Assembly: GCA_005765155.1 (NCBI GenBank)
Contig: VCCP01000003.1
Span: 6,076,001-6,140,000, forward strand
Length of the DNA: 64,000 bases
DNA from: Zelopaecilomyces penicillatus
Taxonomy: Eukaryota; Ascomycota; Sordariomycetes; Hypocreales; Pseudodiploosporaceae
Reading direction: 5' to 3'
Below, piece by piece: positions 32,857-46,100 of this stretch. Made by a program: the position numbers and the translations under genes. Under the pieces are notes generated by a model. It worked only from the letters and a program-made list of their open reading frames with translations. It was not told where the DNA came from and did no database searches. Positions within the stretch are counted from its first letter, which is position 1. Every line of letters starts with the position of its first letter.

Positions 32857-33987
32857 TCACATCATTCCGCCCATTATATCAGTAAGTATATCGGTGGATA
32901 AATTATAACTTATTCGCGCAAGAAGATTCCGTGCGCCATAGCAGCGTGCAATGTGCTTGTGAATCTCATCTCTCGAATGCAGTCTTGACTGGGTTGCTGA
33001 CAGGGCTAAATAGCACGACCGACGCGTCTTGACTCCGGCAGGAACAAACCTTTTTACAATCGAACCCGGCAGTTTTGAATTGTCCCACCAATCGAATGTC
33101 ACAGTGCATCCCATACAGATGCAGCCCCAATCTAGTCCAGCATCTGTAAAGTGAGGGACTTGCATTGATGCTACTCCTGCCCATCTATCCTTGACGGAGG
33201 GTTCTTCTCCACGTATCCTGAAGAGATGTTGGTTAGGCAGTTTCGAGGGTACCTCGCGTAAGCGCCTGATCAACCGAGCCTGTTTCGCATTCCTCGCACC
33301 AATTAGGGCAAGGTTTGCGATGATTTCATGCGATCCATGTATTTTGATGGCCAACTCTCTTACTTGCTTTACACAGACAAGCCGACGCACATCCTCGAAG
33401 CGTGTTGGCCGAGTATTCACTGAGTAGATGCCAGGCATACTGAAATAGTTGGCCACTGCTTTAAGCTGCTTGGTTGTTACACGGAAGCACTTCTTGGCGA
33501 CAGCAGGCGTGATCATCCAATAGTCCACGTTGACATGTAGGCATTGGAAACAAACTCTCTCAAAAGTAGGCAGATGGATGAACCCGGCAAACTCAGAGCA
33601 ACAGTTACACAAGCCGGATCGTACAGTCTGCCAGACCAACCGGTAAGAGTGAAAAGGAAGAATCTCAGTCAACCTCATGGTTGATAATAGTGTTGGCATA
33701 TGGTCCATGATTTGCTGGTATGCTGGGAGAGCCTCGATAATGGCCTTTGCTTTTAGAGATGTACGCAAAAGGCTGAGAAGGGTGCAAAAATCCATACAAT
33801 GCAGCGTAAGAAGAAGAATCTCAGGCGGCAGCTAATCAAGTCGGCCAAGCGATGAAGGGGGATATTTGTCATAAACAGTCGAGCGGTAGGGTTTGCCAAC
33901 TTCGCCAATCATCCCACAGAGACTCATAGCCGAGACTTCCGTAAGTTCTAAGATGATCTCATCGGAAAGGACAGGCTGATGCGCCAT
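32857..33987 (-). pseudogene. F-box protein gene with an in-frame TAG stop
   Basis: The minus-strand frame opens at 33987 (MAHQPVLSDEIILEL), with an inner ATG giving MSLCGMIGEVGKPY. It reads YPPSSLGRLD, then TAG at 33832-33834, and continues in the same frame as LPPEILLLTLHCMDFCTLLSLL, an F-box, through 32857. Related fungal F-box proteins (from memory) run through this junction without a break: MSLCG-x-VG-x-VGKP, SLG-x-LD, LPPE, then the zinc-like C-x2-C...FGGF-x-LPTCERVCFECL, seen here as CNCCSEFAGFIHLPTFERVCFQCL. So one nonsense codon interrupts an otherwise intact gene of about 376 codons. F-box proteins choose substrates for SCF ubiquitin ligases. A truncated 313-residue product could start at the ATG at 33795 but would lose half the F-box. 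Stop-codon readthrough, or a 3' splice site at the TTAG, are alternatives. Confidence 0.78.
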
Positions 33988-34370
33988 GCTGTCAGAAGAG
34001 CCAACAGTGTTGGCTCTGTGGAAATGCCAAATTTTTTTAAAGTGGTTTTTTTTTTCCTTCGCAATTCATGAGATTTGACCAGTTTGGTGATTGTAAATTG
34101 TGAAGTCAGTATTAGCGCGTGCGCCTCGCACGGCCGACGCGTTAACTGAATTACTTGTCACGTTTTTCACGTCTAGCTTGATTAGCTTAGTTTAGCAAAC
34201 ATTGGGATCGTCACATGGCAGCTTTGCTATTCAAATGTCAGAGTCAAAGGCGATTTCAGTCGCCATCAATGCAGCATCTTGGGCTGGATGCACTGCGACT
34301 TGCTAAACGGTGAATAACGTCACCGAGCTTCGGTGACACAAGATAGCAAGTGGCAAAGAAGTGCTGGCAA
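33988..34370. other. Intergenic region
   Basis: 380 bp between minus-strand genes. I see a T9 run near 34040-34060 and no gene. Confidence 0.5.
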
Positions 34371-35923
34371 TTATTCAGAGTTGCTTTGTTTCAGTGCAAG
34401 TTCAATCCATCGCCATAGTTTCGCGTCTGCGACAAAGTATGGGTTTAGTTCGGACGTGAGCGTGAGTTTCTTTGCCACGGCTCGACTATCTGTCACATCA
34501 GCTTTGCTAAATGCTGCGTCCTCTTCCTCCTTCAACTCCGCATCCGTAATGTCATCAGCCCTCAATAGGGAAAAAAGCGCTTGGTTGTCCTTGCTCTGAG
34601 CCCGATGGTGGAAAAGTCTAGGTGTGTCTAGTTCTTCGTTCCTCGACTTGTATGCAAGTTTGTACAAAGCTCGAAATAGTTCATAGTCTTGTGTAGAAAG
34701 CAGGCGAAGTAATCGAGAGAAATGTGCCATCATGTCAGCTTTCTCCCAGTATTCTAAGCCGTGCTGAGATTCTTGAATAAATCCCGACCTAAAGGCAGCT
34801 GTGAGCTGTTTTGAGAGTAGAGGGGCCAGGTTTCTCACTCCTGGCGCGACAAGGAGTTCGGTAATGGGACCAGATGATGCAGAACCCCAGTCGATAATGC
34901 ATGTGATGTTGAAGTCAGCATCCACGAAGATATTGCCAGCGTGTAGATCTGGATGCGACAATGTAAAATATCCAGCTGCAGTAGATATGTGCGGAATCAT
35001 GTCTCGCAAGAATTGACCAGCGATGCAGTAGGACAGGCGATTCTTGCTGCTTTCTAATTTTCCTCCCATGGATACGAAGTCATTCCAACGTCGCACTGCC
35101 GCTCTGTAACTTGTCCAGTCCGGATACTCGGAGTGGTGAGGGATCGGTGCAAAAAAGGCATGAGGTGTGAGTGGAAGTTCCATAGCATGTGAGGTAAAGG
35201 CAGAGACGAGGGAGCCTAAATATTGGGCTTCTTCAAGAAACGGACCGCGGTCTATTCCTTCAAGCGAATCTCTCCATTGCCAGAGAAGGTCCGGGGAGAG
35301 ACACTCGCCGACTACGTAATTGCCATCACCATGTTCAAAGAGCGACCCAATCTCGTCGAAGCGAATTGTGGATAGCTGCGCCATGATAGCTCCTAACTGT
35401 CTCACAACCTTCTCCCTATTGATGTCTGACAGTGGCAAGAGTTGGCGCAGCGATGGGTATCCTGGTGTCTGACGAGAAATCTGGACCCAGTCATAGTCCG
35501 ACAAGGCGCGACCGGGTGCTTTACTCATGAGAATGTACGGCACCCCCATGGCATTATCATACGATCCACTGAGAAGAATGAGTGATGCTCAATTATGATG
35601 AGCAAAAGGTGATCACACCTAAATGAAAACACTTCTGGAACGGGGACTGCGCTGTGAGTTTTCGGATATTTCAGGGTAGCAGCTTCACTGATGAGCATCT
35701 TCTTCGCAGAATCATCGGAGATAATGGTATGGGGACCACGCCGCGGGGATCGAAAGACCCATTCAACACCATCGTCAAATAAGACAAAAATAACCCAGTT
35801 GAAACTACCCGTTTTCGGTGCCGCTGATACATCGCAAGTGCAAGTCCGACCTCGAAGAGTTCCAGCAAGAGAGAGAAGGGCTTCAAGATTAAACCTAGCG
35901 CAAGAGAATATCTTTTCAGTCAT
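34371..35923 (-). CDS. APH-family phosphotransferase (aminoglycoside phosphotransferase-like kinase)
   Basis: Two exons on the minus strand (35923-35619, then 35568-34371; 50-bp intron) encode 500 residues. The family shares the protein-kinase fold and phosphorylates small molecules or, in some fungi, unknown targets. The catalytic loop is LSHPDLHAGNIFVD (HxDxxxxN type), and the metal-binding Asp lies in IIDWGSAS. The N-lobe includes WVFRSPRRG and SEAATLKYPKTHSAVPVPEVF, typical of fungal APH proteins. These genes are numerous in filamentous fungi and true antibiotic resistance is rarely shown. It stands divergently from the NRPS with a 1.3-kb gap, so co-regulation is possible but unproven. 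Confidence 0.9.
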
Positions 35924-37192
35924 GGTGAAGGGTCTACTGGTGATTGGTTCTCATCATGCAGATCATAGTGTTCAAAGACGGTAATAATTTCCAGCTCAAT
36001 GCATCTTCGCGAGCCATCTAGGCCCTGATATTGATGTCGTTGTCAAACTTTAGATTCACGATGCGATGGATGCGATGGATGCGATGGTTCATCGAATTGT
36101 GGGGCGGAGAAGGCGGTGGGGGTTCACAGGGTAAGGGTAGGGGTTACAGTTGCTGGCCACTGTGACATCGGGAGGTGGCTCCATCATCCTTTCCAACTCA
36201 AACGAGACAGAATGCTCGTGTTTCACTCTGCAATATGCTCCAGCATGTGTCGCATTCTCCTTCTTCATCGCACTCAGAACTTTGGGATGCTCGGAAGTTT
36301 TTAGAGGGATAAAACCCACGCGGCAATCGTTGTTTGGAATCCTGATCGTCAACTGACTAATACCGACAATTGCCAAGGGTTACGCGGCTTCGTCTCCCGG
36401 CCTGAGATCTAGGGCTGTTAGTGTACTAATCGGGAAAGTCACCTCTTGCGTATGTTTAAGCACACACATAGTCGTTCGCTGTACAACTGCCATACTCCTC
36501 TATTCTAGTATTAGCTGCAGCAAATCTGATACGAGCCTACGAGACGTAGATTCTTGGCAGCCGGCGCAGCCTGATGTCTTCTTACTGTTGAGATATGACT
36601 CGAGAAATATTACGCTGATCCTCCGGGTATGTGTCCCGCACGCCGTATTGGCGATTCCTAAACCGTCCGGTCGGATCCGCACTGCTTAATATGTTAGGCT
36701 CATTCTAGAGAGCATCTAGTTCCAAATAGGCTGATTAACAATTCATTCTTGCCTACTGGCATTGTGATCCCTGTGCAGTTTTGGCTACTGTATCCTGTTG
36801 ACGTTGCAGCTTAGTCGAAATACAGCAATAAGGCTTCTACAACCCACTACCGTAGCAACCCTGTGATGATGTTGCCATGGGCTTGGCTCACTTAAACGGC
36901 TGTTGGCGTCATTATGGTTATCATTAGAGCTGTGACAAAGAAATGCCTAATCGAGCAACAGTACAGCGACTGCATTGCTTCTGCAGGATAACCACCCACA
37001 TTACAAACCAGGCTCTAGATTGCGCAGAACCCAGACCTTGGCTATCTACTTAGGTACTTTAAATAAAGAATACCCACCTCGATTTATCTCCTATCCAACG
37101 GCCGAGCCATTTGCAAGAGAAGATAACACTGCGTATCATACAAATTATCTCTGTGGCTATCGCTTCACTACTTACCAAGTCACTATTCGATA
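35924..37192. other. Divergent promoter region between the APH gene and the NRPS
   Basis: 1.27 kb shared upstream region. It holds a perfect 9-bp tandem repeat, GATGCGATG x3 (36060-36086), and an AT-rich TTTAAATAAA about 130 bp before the NRPS ATG. No ORF here encodes an adenylation-domain N-terminus, which matters because the NRPS begins with only the end of one. Confidence 0.6.
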
Positions 37193-40100
37193 ATGGACCA
37201 TCTTAAAATGGACCAGGCTACACTTGAGAGCTATCTCATCGAAAGCTCAGAGATTACACATGCCAAAATCATCAATGTTGCTGAAGCGGGAGATGAGCCG
37301 TCATGGATAGCTGCCCTAGTCGTTGAAAAGGGACTGGACGTTGCAGACTCGCAAGCTTCACTCATTGTAAAGAAAGCCAGGAAATACTTGCTGAAAAAGC
37401 TCACCAAACTACATGGTGAAGCCGGCAAGACCCTTATGCCCAAGAAATGGGTTATCCTCGACACCATTCCCACAACAAGTTGCGGCGACATAAACGAGAA
37501 TGCCCTCCGAAGGCAGCTTACGGGAGCAGGTTCTCCTCTAGAGGGGCTGTCTTCGAGGGAGAAAAGGCAGCGTGTTGCGGAAGAGCAACTATCACGGCAA
37601 TCGAATTCGGGCTGTTCAGAAGACGAACGGCCCACCCTGGAGACTGAGTTGGTCCTTAGTTTCTTATGGGGCCAGATACTACGAATACAGCCACAAACAA
37701 TCAGAAGAACCGACAGCTTCTTGAGGTTAGGAGGCGATTCAATCACAGCTGTAGAGCTATGTTCATTAGCAGAGAGCTTTGGCATAACACTCACAGCGGC
37801 GTCGATTATGCAGAACCCACAGCTTCATCTCATGTCAGCTGCAGTCACTTTGGATGATAGCAACAACGCTAAAGAACCGGACCCATTCAGCCTTTCGTCT
37901 ATTGAGACCATTGAAATGGTGAAAAAAGAGATCCGAGAAGGCTGTGGTCTGTCGAATGACCAGACCATCCAGGATGTCTACCCTTGTACTACACTTCAAG
38001 AGGGCTTCATGGCTCTGGCATTGAAGCAACCTGGCTCGTACATCACACGTCAAGTCTACAGGTTGCCTGAAAACGTTGACACTGTACGCTTCAAGGCCGC
38101 GTGGGAGCGAACGGTCGAAAAGTGTAGCTGCCTACGATCGAGGATTGCCTTGGTTGGGAACTCGGTCGTTCAGGCACTGGTCAGCAACGACGTGATCTGG
38201 GAAGACACAAACGAAACGACCGATATACGCTCTTTTATTGATGAGGTTCGGACAATTGAAATGAGCTATCAGACTCGGCTTTGTCGGTATGGGTTGATAC
38301 GGCAGAGGGATGGGACGTCATATTTTGTGTGGATTATACATCACGCGGTATTTGATGGGTTGACGGCGCGCATCATTCTTGATACTCTACATCGCGTTTA
38401 TCATGGCCTTGAGCCTGGCCCTTTGCGACCTTACAGCAGTTTCATCCAGTATACACGGTCACTGGATGTCGAAGCCACCAAAGCCTATTGGCAAGATGAA
38501 CTTCGCGGCGCCAAGCAAGCTCTATTTCCTCGAGCATCTCACAGGCTTACCCAACCGGGCGCCTCATCTGGCCGTGTATTGAAGAAAACGTTCCCATTCC
38601 CCACCGATCTTCAAATTTCCGTCTCTCGAGCTACAATTATCCGTGCGGCATGGGCTTTGCTCCTTGGGCGCTATTGCGACACCGACGACGTCTGTTTTGG
38701 AACAACAGTGTCAGGGCGGCAGGCCCCAGTAGCTGGAGCAAGTCATATGCCCGGACCGATGATTGCTACTGTCCCGATCAGACTTCATCTTGACCTTGGC
38801 AAGCGAATTTCCGAATTTTTACAGGATATCCAAGCTGGTGCCTCTGCGATGGTGATTCACGAGCAGTACGGGCTGCAGAATATCGCGAAACTTGGCGACG
38901 ATGCTAGAGATGCATGCGATTTCTCTAATTTACTGGTTATACAGCCCGAGAAGCACTTGAACTCGATGTTTCAAGGGTCAAAGCAGGAACTCCTGCTACA
39001 TGGTAGTGCTGAGCAGGCGCTTTCTGCAGAGGCAATGGAAAACTACTTCAACTACCCGCTTGTGATGCAAGTTCGGCTGTTAGAAGACCAAATCGAGTTG
39101 GATGCAACGTATGACTCAGGGAGGCTAGAAGAGGCACAAATTGATGCGCTGTTTTACCAACTCAATCATATTGTGCAGCAGCTTCTGGTGCCGGGCGAGG
39201 CGTTGGTACAATCAATATCAGTGTCGGGTCCCTGGGACGTTGAGCAGTCGCAGCTACTTAACCAAGATCAGCCTCAAATCAGGGAAACGTGCATTCATCA
39301 CCTTATTGAGGAACAGGCACAGCTTCGGCCTGATGATATGGCGATTTGTGCATGGGATTATAAGCTCACCTACCTAGAGCTCAACCAAGCAGCAAATAGA
39401 TTGGCAAGCTATTTGGTAAATCAGCATGGAATCAAGACTGAAGATCTTGTTCATGTCTGTTTTAGTAAAAGTGCGTGGTATTTTGTTGCTATTTTAGCGA
39501 TCAATAAAGCTGGCGCTGCATGGGTTCCTCTTGATCCCTCCCATCCAGTCCAGCGCTTGCAACAAATCATGAGCCAGACCCGTGGCCAGCTCACGTTGAT
39601 CTCACCAGAAAACAGGGAGATCTTCTCATCAATGGGATCAAATGTTCTTGAGGTCTCTTCTGATCTTGATCGAACTCTTAAGGATTCTGACCTCGGGCTT
39701 CATGGGCCAGAGTCTAGTGTATCACACACAAATGCAGCATATGTACTCTTCACATCTGGAAGTACAGGCACACCAAAAGGATTTGTGATGGAACATAGCG
39801 CTGTGTCTACTAGCCAGACTGCTATTGCGAGCCGGCTTGGTCTTACTCCCGACGTCCGTATGTTACAATTTGCCGCGTTTGCTTTTGATCTATCGATTGG
39901 CGAGATTATTGCTCCACTGATCTCGGGCGCCTGTGTTTGTATTCCTTCAGACGAGACGCGGATGAATGATCTGGCCAATTTTATCAGCGATACAGAAGTC
40001 AATTGGGCCTTTTTGACTCCTTCGTTTGTGAGGACGCTCAAGCCGGAAGAGGTTCCTGGTCTGAAACTTCTTCTTCTAGCTGGAGAGGCTGTGTCTCGTG

Positions 40101-43100
40101 ATATCTTGGATGTCTGGTTTGGCAAACTGCGCCTTATCAACGGATGGGGTCCTGCGGAAACTTGTGTTTTTAGCACTTTACACGAGTGGGAGTCTGTGGA
40201 TGAGTCTCCTCTGACAATTGGCAGACCAGTCGGTGGCTGCTGCTGGGTTGTCGACCCGAACGACCCTCAGCATCTAGCTCCAATTGGTACACTTGGTGAA
40301 GTTGTCATCCAGGGCCCTACACTACTCCGTGAATATCTCAACGATCCAGAGCGAACTGCCGCTACATCTGTTACAAATCTGCCGGACTGGGCACCACGAA
40401 GCGACAAGCAGTACTGGAACCGCTTCTATAAATCCGGAGACCTCTGTTCATACAATGAAGATGGCACTCTCGAGTTTTCAAGCCGAAAAGATACCCAGGT
40501 AAAGATCCGTGGATTGCGCGTGGAACTGGGCGAGATTGAGTATCACATTCGGAACTCTCTTCCTGGTGCTCACCAAGTGGCTGTGGATGTGATGAAGTCG
40601 GATACAGGCTCGAGCTTGGTTTCGTATATCTGCTTTAGTGATCAATATCAGACTGCTGATAGAACCTCCAAGGAACACATGTTTCTATCCATGTCAAGTG
40701 ACATGAAAACTCAATTCTCTGAGATGGTTGGGCGACTTGGTGTTGTGCTTCCAACTTACATGGTCCCCTCGTTGTACATCCCATGCCGGTATATGCCCTT
40801 CATCGCCTCGACAAAGCTGGATATGAAGTTACTTCGGCAGACTGTATCTGAACTGAACGAAGTCGACTTGAGGATGTATTCTCTTGTCGATGATGTCAAG
40901 CGGCCACCCGAAACCGAGTCCGAAATTATCATGCAGACGCTCTGGTCCAATCTTCTTCAGGTGCCCAAGGAATCTATTGGTCGCGATGATAGCTTTCTGC
41001 GCTTGGGTGGTGATTCCATCGCAGCTATTTACCTGGTCTCTGCTGCTCGTGACGCTGGTATTTCCCTTACCGTCAAGGACATTTTTGACGATCCTCGATT
41101 ATTCAAGGTTGCCAGCAAGATTGCTCGAGTTCAAAATACTACAACTCGCATGAATCAAGTTAAACCCTTCAGTCTCATTTCTGAAAAGCTGCGTTATTTC
41201 ATCCAAAGCGACTCTGCTCGAAAGCAGTTTGGACTCTTGAGTGGACAGGCGGTAGAAGATGCGTATCCTTGCACCCCTCTTCAGGAAGGCCTGATGGCTC
41301 TGACAGCCAAGCAACCAGGATCATACATCTCCAAATACTTCTACCGCCTAAGTGGAAGTGTCGATGTAACAAGTTTCAAGTTTGCTTGGGAGAAGTCCGT
41401 CGAGCTCTTCGCACCATTGAGGACACGGATTCTGCTTGATGGTGGCCAAGCGATCCAGTATATCGTCTCGCGCGATGTCGCCTGGGAGAATACACAAGGC
41501 CAAAGCCTCACATCATTCCAGAAGGCTATTCCACAGATGAAGATTGGGTATGGAACTCGCCTGTCTCGTTTTGCGCTTGTTGAAGACGGCGACCAGATTT
41601 GGTTCGCATGGATCATTCACCATGCTGTCAATGACGGCTGGAGCATGCGCATTGTTTTGGATACCGTTTTCAAGATGTACGCAGCTGTATCAAATCTTAC
41701 ACCATATGCAAATTTCATCAATTATCTTCAAAACGACGTCAACAACGAAGCAGCTCGCGAATTCTGGCAGTCGAGACTTCAAGGAGCCCAACGCGCATCG
41801 TTCCCTCCCACGCACGCGAGGTCAACATCTGATGAGGCCCTGGTTCGTGTGGTTGATAGAGAAATATCTTTCGCCAGCGCAGCAGATGCATCCATCACCA
41901 TGGCCACAATTCTTCGAGCCGCCTGGGCCATCGTGCTTGGCAGATACTCTGATAGTAATGATGTTTGTTACGGTGCGACCATCTCTGGGCGCCAAGCTCC
42001 TCTTGCTGGATTATTGAACACTCCCGGAGCTGTTATCGCCACTGTACCCGTCAGAGTTCAGCTTGATACACGCCAGACTGTTTTGGAATTTCTACAAGGC
42101 CTTCAGTCTCACGCCTTGGAAACGATTCCGTATGAACAGTATGGTCTAGCTAATATTTCCAAATTGAGTCCCGACTGCAAGGAGGCTTGTGATTTTAACA
42201 GCTTGCTCGTCATTCAGCCCAAGGAGCAAGAATCGAAAATTTTCAACAAGAAGAATGGCATCTTTGCGTTGAGTGGTAATGAGGATGACCTAATGAAGGA
42301 TGCTATGAACAACTACTTCAACTACCCTCTTGTTATGCTCAGTTATATGTCTGAAGATGCTGTCAAGCAGAGATTCCTTTATGATCCTGCGGTTTTGTCC
42401 AAAGGTCAGGTCCAGGCAATGTCGCATCAATTTGACTTTGTTGTCCAGCAACTGCTTAAGAATCATACCCAGATGCTGGGCGAGATCTCTGTCGCTAGTG
42501 AATGGGATAGACAACACGCTATTGAGTCTTCAAAGCTACAACCAGCCACTGAATCATGTATTCATTGGTCTATCACCGATCAGATTGAGAAACGAACTGA
42601 CGAGCCTGCTATTGCCTCTTGGGATGGTGATCTTACCTACCGCGAACTTGGGATGCTTACCTCGAGATTGGCGTCGAACCTACAGGAGCTTGGTGTTGGG
42701 CCTGAAGTTCTCGTACCCTTCTGCTTTGATAAATCGATTTGGGCAATCGTCACCATGGTTGCGATCGAGATGGCAGGAGGTGCTCTTGTACCTCTTGATC
42801 CCGCTGCCCCAGTCGCTCGTCTGAGAAGCATTATTGAGGATACCAACGCCAAGCTCATCATGTGTTCTCCTTCACACGCCGAGAAGCTCAAAGAAATCGG
42901 AGTATCCCTGTTTGTGGTCAGCGAGGCGACCGTTCATGATCTTCCTGCTACGAGAATTGTTCAATCTTCCGTCAAGCCCCAAAACACCTGCGTTGTTCTC
43001 TTTACTTCAGGCAGCACTGGAAAGTCCAAGGGCATGATGATTTCCCATAACAGTATCTGCTCGTCAAGTGATGCATATGGCGATAAGTTGGACATTGGAC

Positions 43101-46100
43101 TTGGTACCCGCGTGTTCCAGTTCTCTGCCTATACATTCGATGTTGGTATTCTCGATGTTCTTGTGACCCTTATGCGGGGTGGTTGTATCTGTGTTCCATC
43201 CGAACATGATCGTATAAATAATCTAGCCGGCGCTATCAATGACCTTAATGCCAATTGGGTCTTCCTTACGCCAACCGTGGCCGATATGCTTATTCCAGCG
43301 GCTGTTCCGCATTTGAAGACAATCTGTCTTGGCGGTGAAGCCATCACAAAGAAATCGGCTGATCGCTGGAAGGGCTATTCTAGCATCCACGGCCTTTACG
43401 GACCAGCTGAAGCCTCTATTTGTGCCTGGAACTCCCAAATACTCACCAGTGACAGCTCGACAAACCTTGGTGTGCCGTTGTCCTCTGCCTTCTGGGTTGT
43501 AGAACCCAATAACCCTGAACGCCTTGCCCCGGTGGGCTGCATCGGGGAGCTTATCATTCAAGGCCCTATGCTGGCTCGTGGATATCTCAATGTTGATGAG
43601 AAGACCGCGGCTAATTGGATGGAAGACATGCAATACTCTTGGTTGCCTCAGGATGCTTCCAGTAGAGCCTATCGAACTGGTGACTTGGTGCGGCACAATG
43701 CTGACGGAACCTATGAGTATATAGGCCGCAAAGATCACCAGATCAAGATACGGGGGCAACGTGTTGAATTGGGCGAAATAGAGCATTGTATCGCCTCCTC
43801 CCTTCCATCCGCTCGGCAAGTCATGGTCGATATTTGCAATAGAGCCAACACCATCACCCTTGTCGCCTACATCTGCTTCAGCGATCAGACAAGACAAATA
43901 AGTGATGCTGAGGGTGACCTATCTGATATCTTTGTTCCCCAAACCACACAATTAAGGGATACCTTTTCCACCTTGACCAGCCAATTGAATATTCTGCTCC
44001 CTCAGTATATGGTCCCTACCCATTTCATCACATGTCTCTACATGCCACTAAACGGCTCCGCCAAATTGAACAGGAAGATGCTTGCTTCTGCTCTTACAAG
44101 CTTATCTGAGACTCGGATTTTAGCTTATACTTTGCCGGGCAGCAACGAGTATAGAGAACCTGAGACTGCGATGGAAACCAGCCTCCAGAACATTTGGGCT
44201 ACAACTCTTGACATCTCGGTGGAGTCAATTGGTCGAGACTCAAACTTCCTGCGACTCGGGGGCGACTCTATCACCGCAATTTATAGTGTGATGGCTGCGG
44301 CAGAGATTGGAATTTCTTTCAGTGTAAAAGATATTTTCGATGACCCACGTTTATGGAAAGTAGCTACCAAGGCAACCCATACCACAGTCAACACGCTACA
44401 AACTGTGACAGAGCCATTCAGTTTAGTCTCCACGGATTCCAAGCACTGGGTAACTAGCAAGGATGTACGAACAGCTTGCGGCCTCACCACCAATCACATT
44501 GTAGAGGACGCATATCCTTGTACAAGCTTCCAAGAGGGTTTGATGACGATGGCGATCAAGCAGCCTGGATCATATATCGCGAAGCATGTTTATCAAATCC
44601 CAGAACATGTGGATAGGCAACGCCTAGTCGATGCTTGGGAGCAGACTATTCAGGCTTACAGTGTTTTACGGACCCGAATTATCCTCGAAGGAAGCTCCAG
44701 CATGCAAATTGTGCTCAAGGATGACATTTCATGGGATAACACCGAAAATCTGACTCTCTCTTCTTACCTCGAGCTAATTCAAGGTACAGAAATGGAATAT
44801 CAATCACGGCTTTGTCGCTATGGTTTGATCGAGGAAATGAGCGGAGCCAGGTACTTTGTCTGGACCATTCACCATACTCTTTTCGATGGCTGGACGATGC
44901 AGATCATACTTAAATCCTTACAGCAGCTTTATCACAAACAGAGTCTTTCATCTTCTCGAAACTACAGCGAATTCGTCAAATACGCAGGAACCATTGATGC
45001 TGGCGCTGCTAGTGAATACTGGAGTGCTCAGCTCAAGAACGCTCAACGAGCTGCGTTTCCACCGTCTGCCTCATCTGAATCAGCAAACGTCACCCGAATC
45101 GTACGCAAAAAGATACAACTACCCAACATCTCCAATTTCTCTATCACAAAACCTTCTTTACTTCGCGCATCTTGGGCGATTGTCCTTGCTCGCTATAGTG
45201 AGATGGCGGACATCTGTTTTGGCGCGACAATTTCTGGTCGTCAGGCCCCAGTTCCTGGCATCGCCGATATTGCTGGACCAACGGTGGCAACTGTTCCTGT
45301 TCGTGTTAATCTGGATAAGTCCCAGTCTGTTGTTGATTTCCTGCAGTATATACAATCTCAGGCTTCTGAGATGGTCGCGTATGAGCAGTTCGGTTTGCAG
45401 AATATTGCGAAGCTTGGTTCTACTGAGAAGGATGCCTGTGACTTTTCCAGTCTGCTTGTCATACAGCCAGGCCATATTCTTCAGGTCCCAGACAATGACT
45501 CTAAAGCCATTTTGATGTCGAGTAGCCTGAGCTCAACCATGGATGACGAAGAGTTGATCCAGAACTACTTCAGCTACCCGCTGGTTGTCCAGGGTGTTAT
45601 CCACGCTGACTGTGTTGAGATCCTACTCATCTATAACTCTACTCTTCTTTCCGAGGGAAAAATAGTAACACTCTCGCACCATTTCGAGCACGTTAGTCAA
45701 CAACTTGCATCTGCATCCGAGAGCACCCTTGCCCTTGGTGAGATTTCTGTAGCAGGTCCTTGGGATCTGGATCAATGCATCCAAGCTAATTCTGAAGAGC
45801 CTGAGATCATTGAATCTTGTATTCATGAACTGATTGAGGCACAAACGGCAAAACAGCCAATGGCACCGGCGATCAATGCTTGGGATGGGACTTTCTCGTA
45901 TTCTGAACTTGACCAGGCTGCCAATCGACTAGCACATCACTTGGTCAATGATCACAAAGTGCTACCTGGTGATCTCGTTCATGTATGTTTCGAGAGAACT
46001 ATATGGTACTTTGTAGCAATCTTTGCCATCAACAAAGCTGGTGGTGCCTGGGTACCGCTCGACCCTTCTCATCCCAGTAAAAGAAAGCAGCAGATTGTGT

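Noticed and set aside
34371..35923. Antibiotic resistance gene protecting against the NRPS product
   Set aside because: APH-like kinases are abundant in fungi with mostly unknown substrates; the position alone does not support self-resistance.
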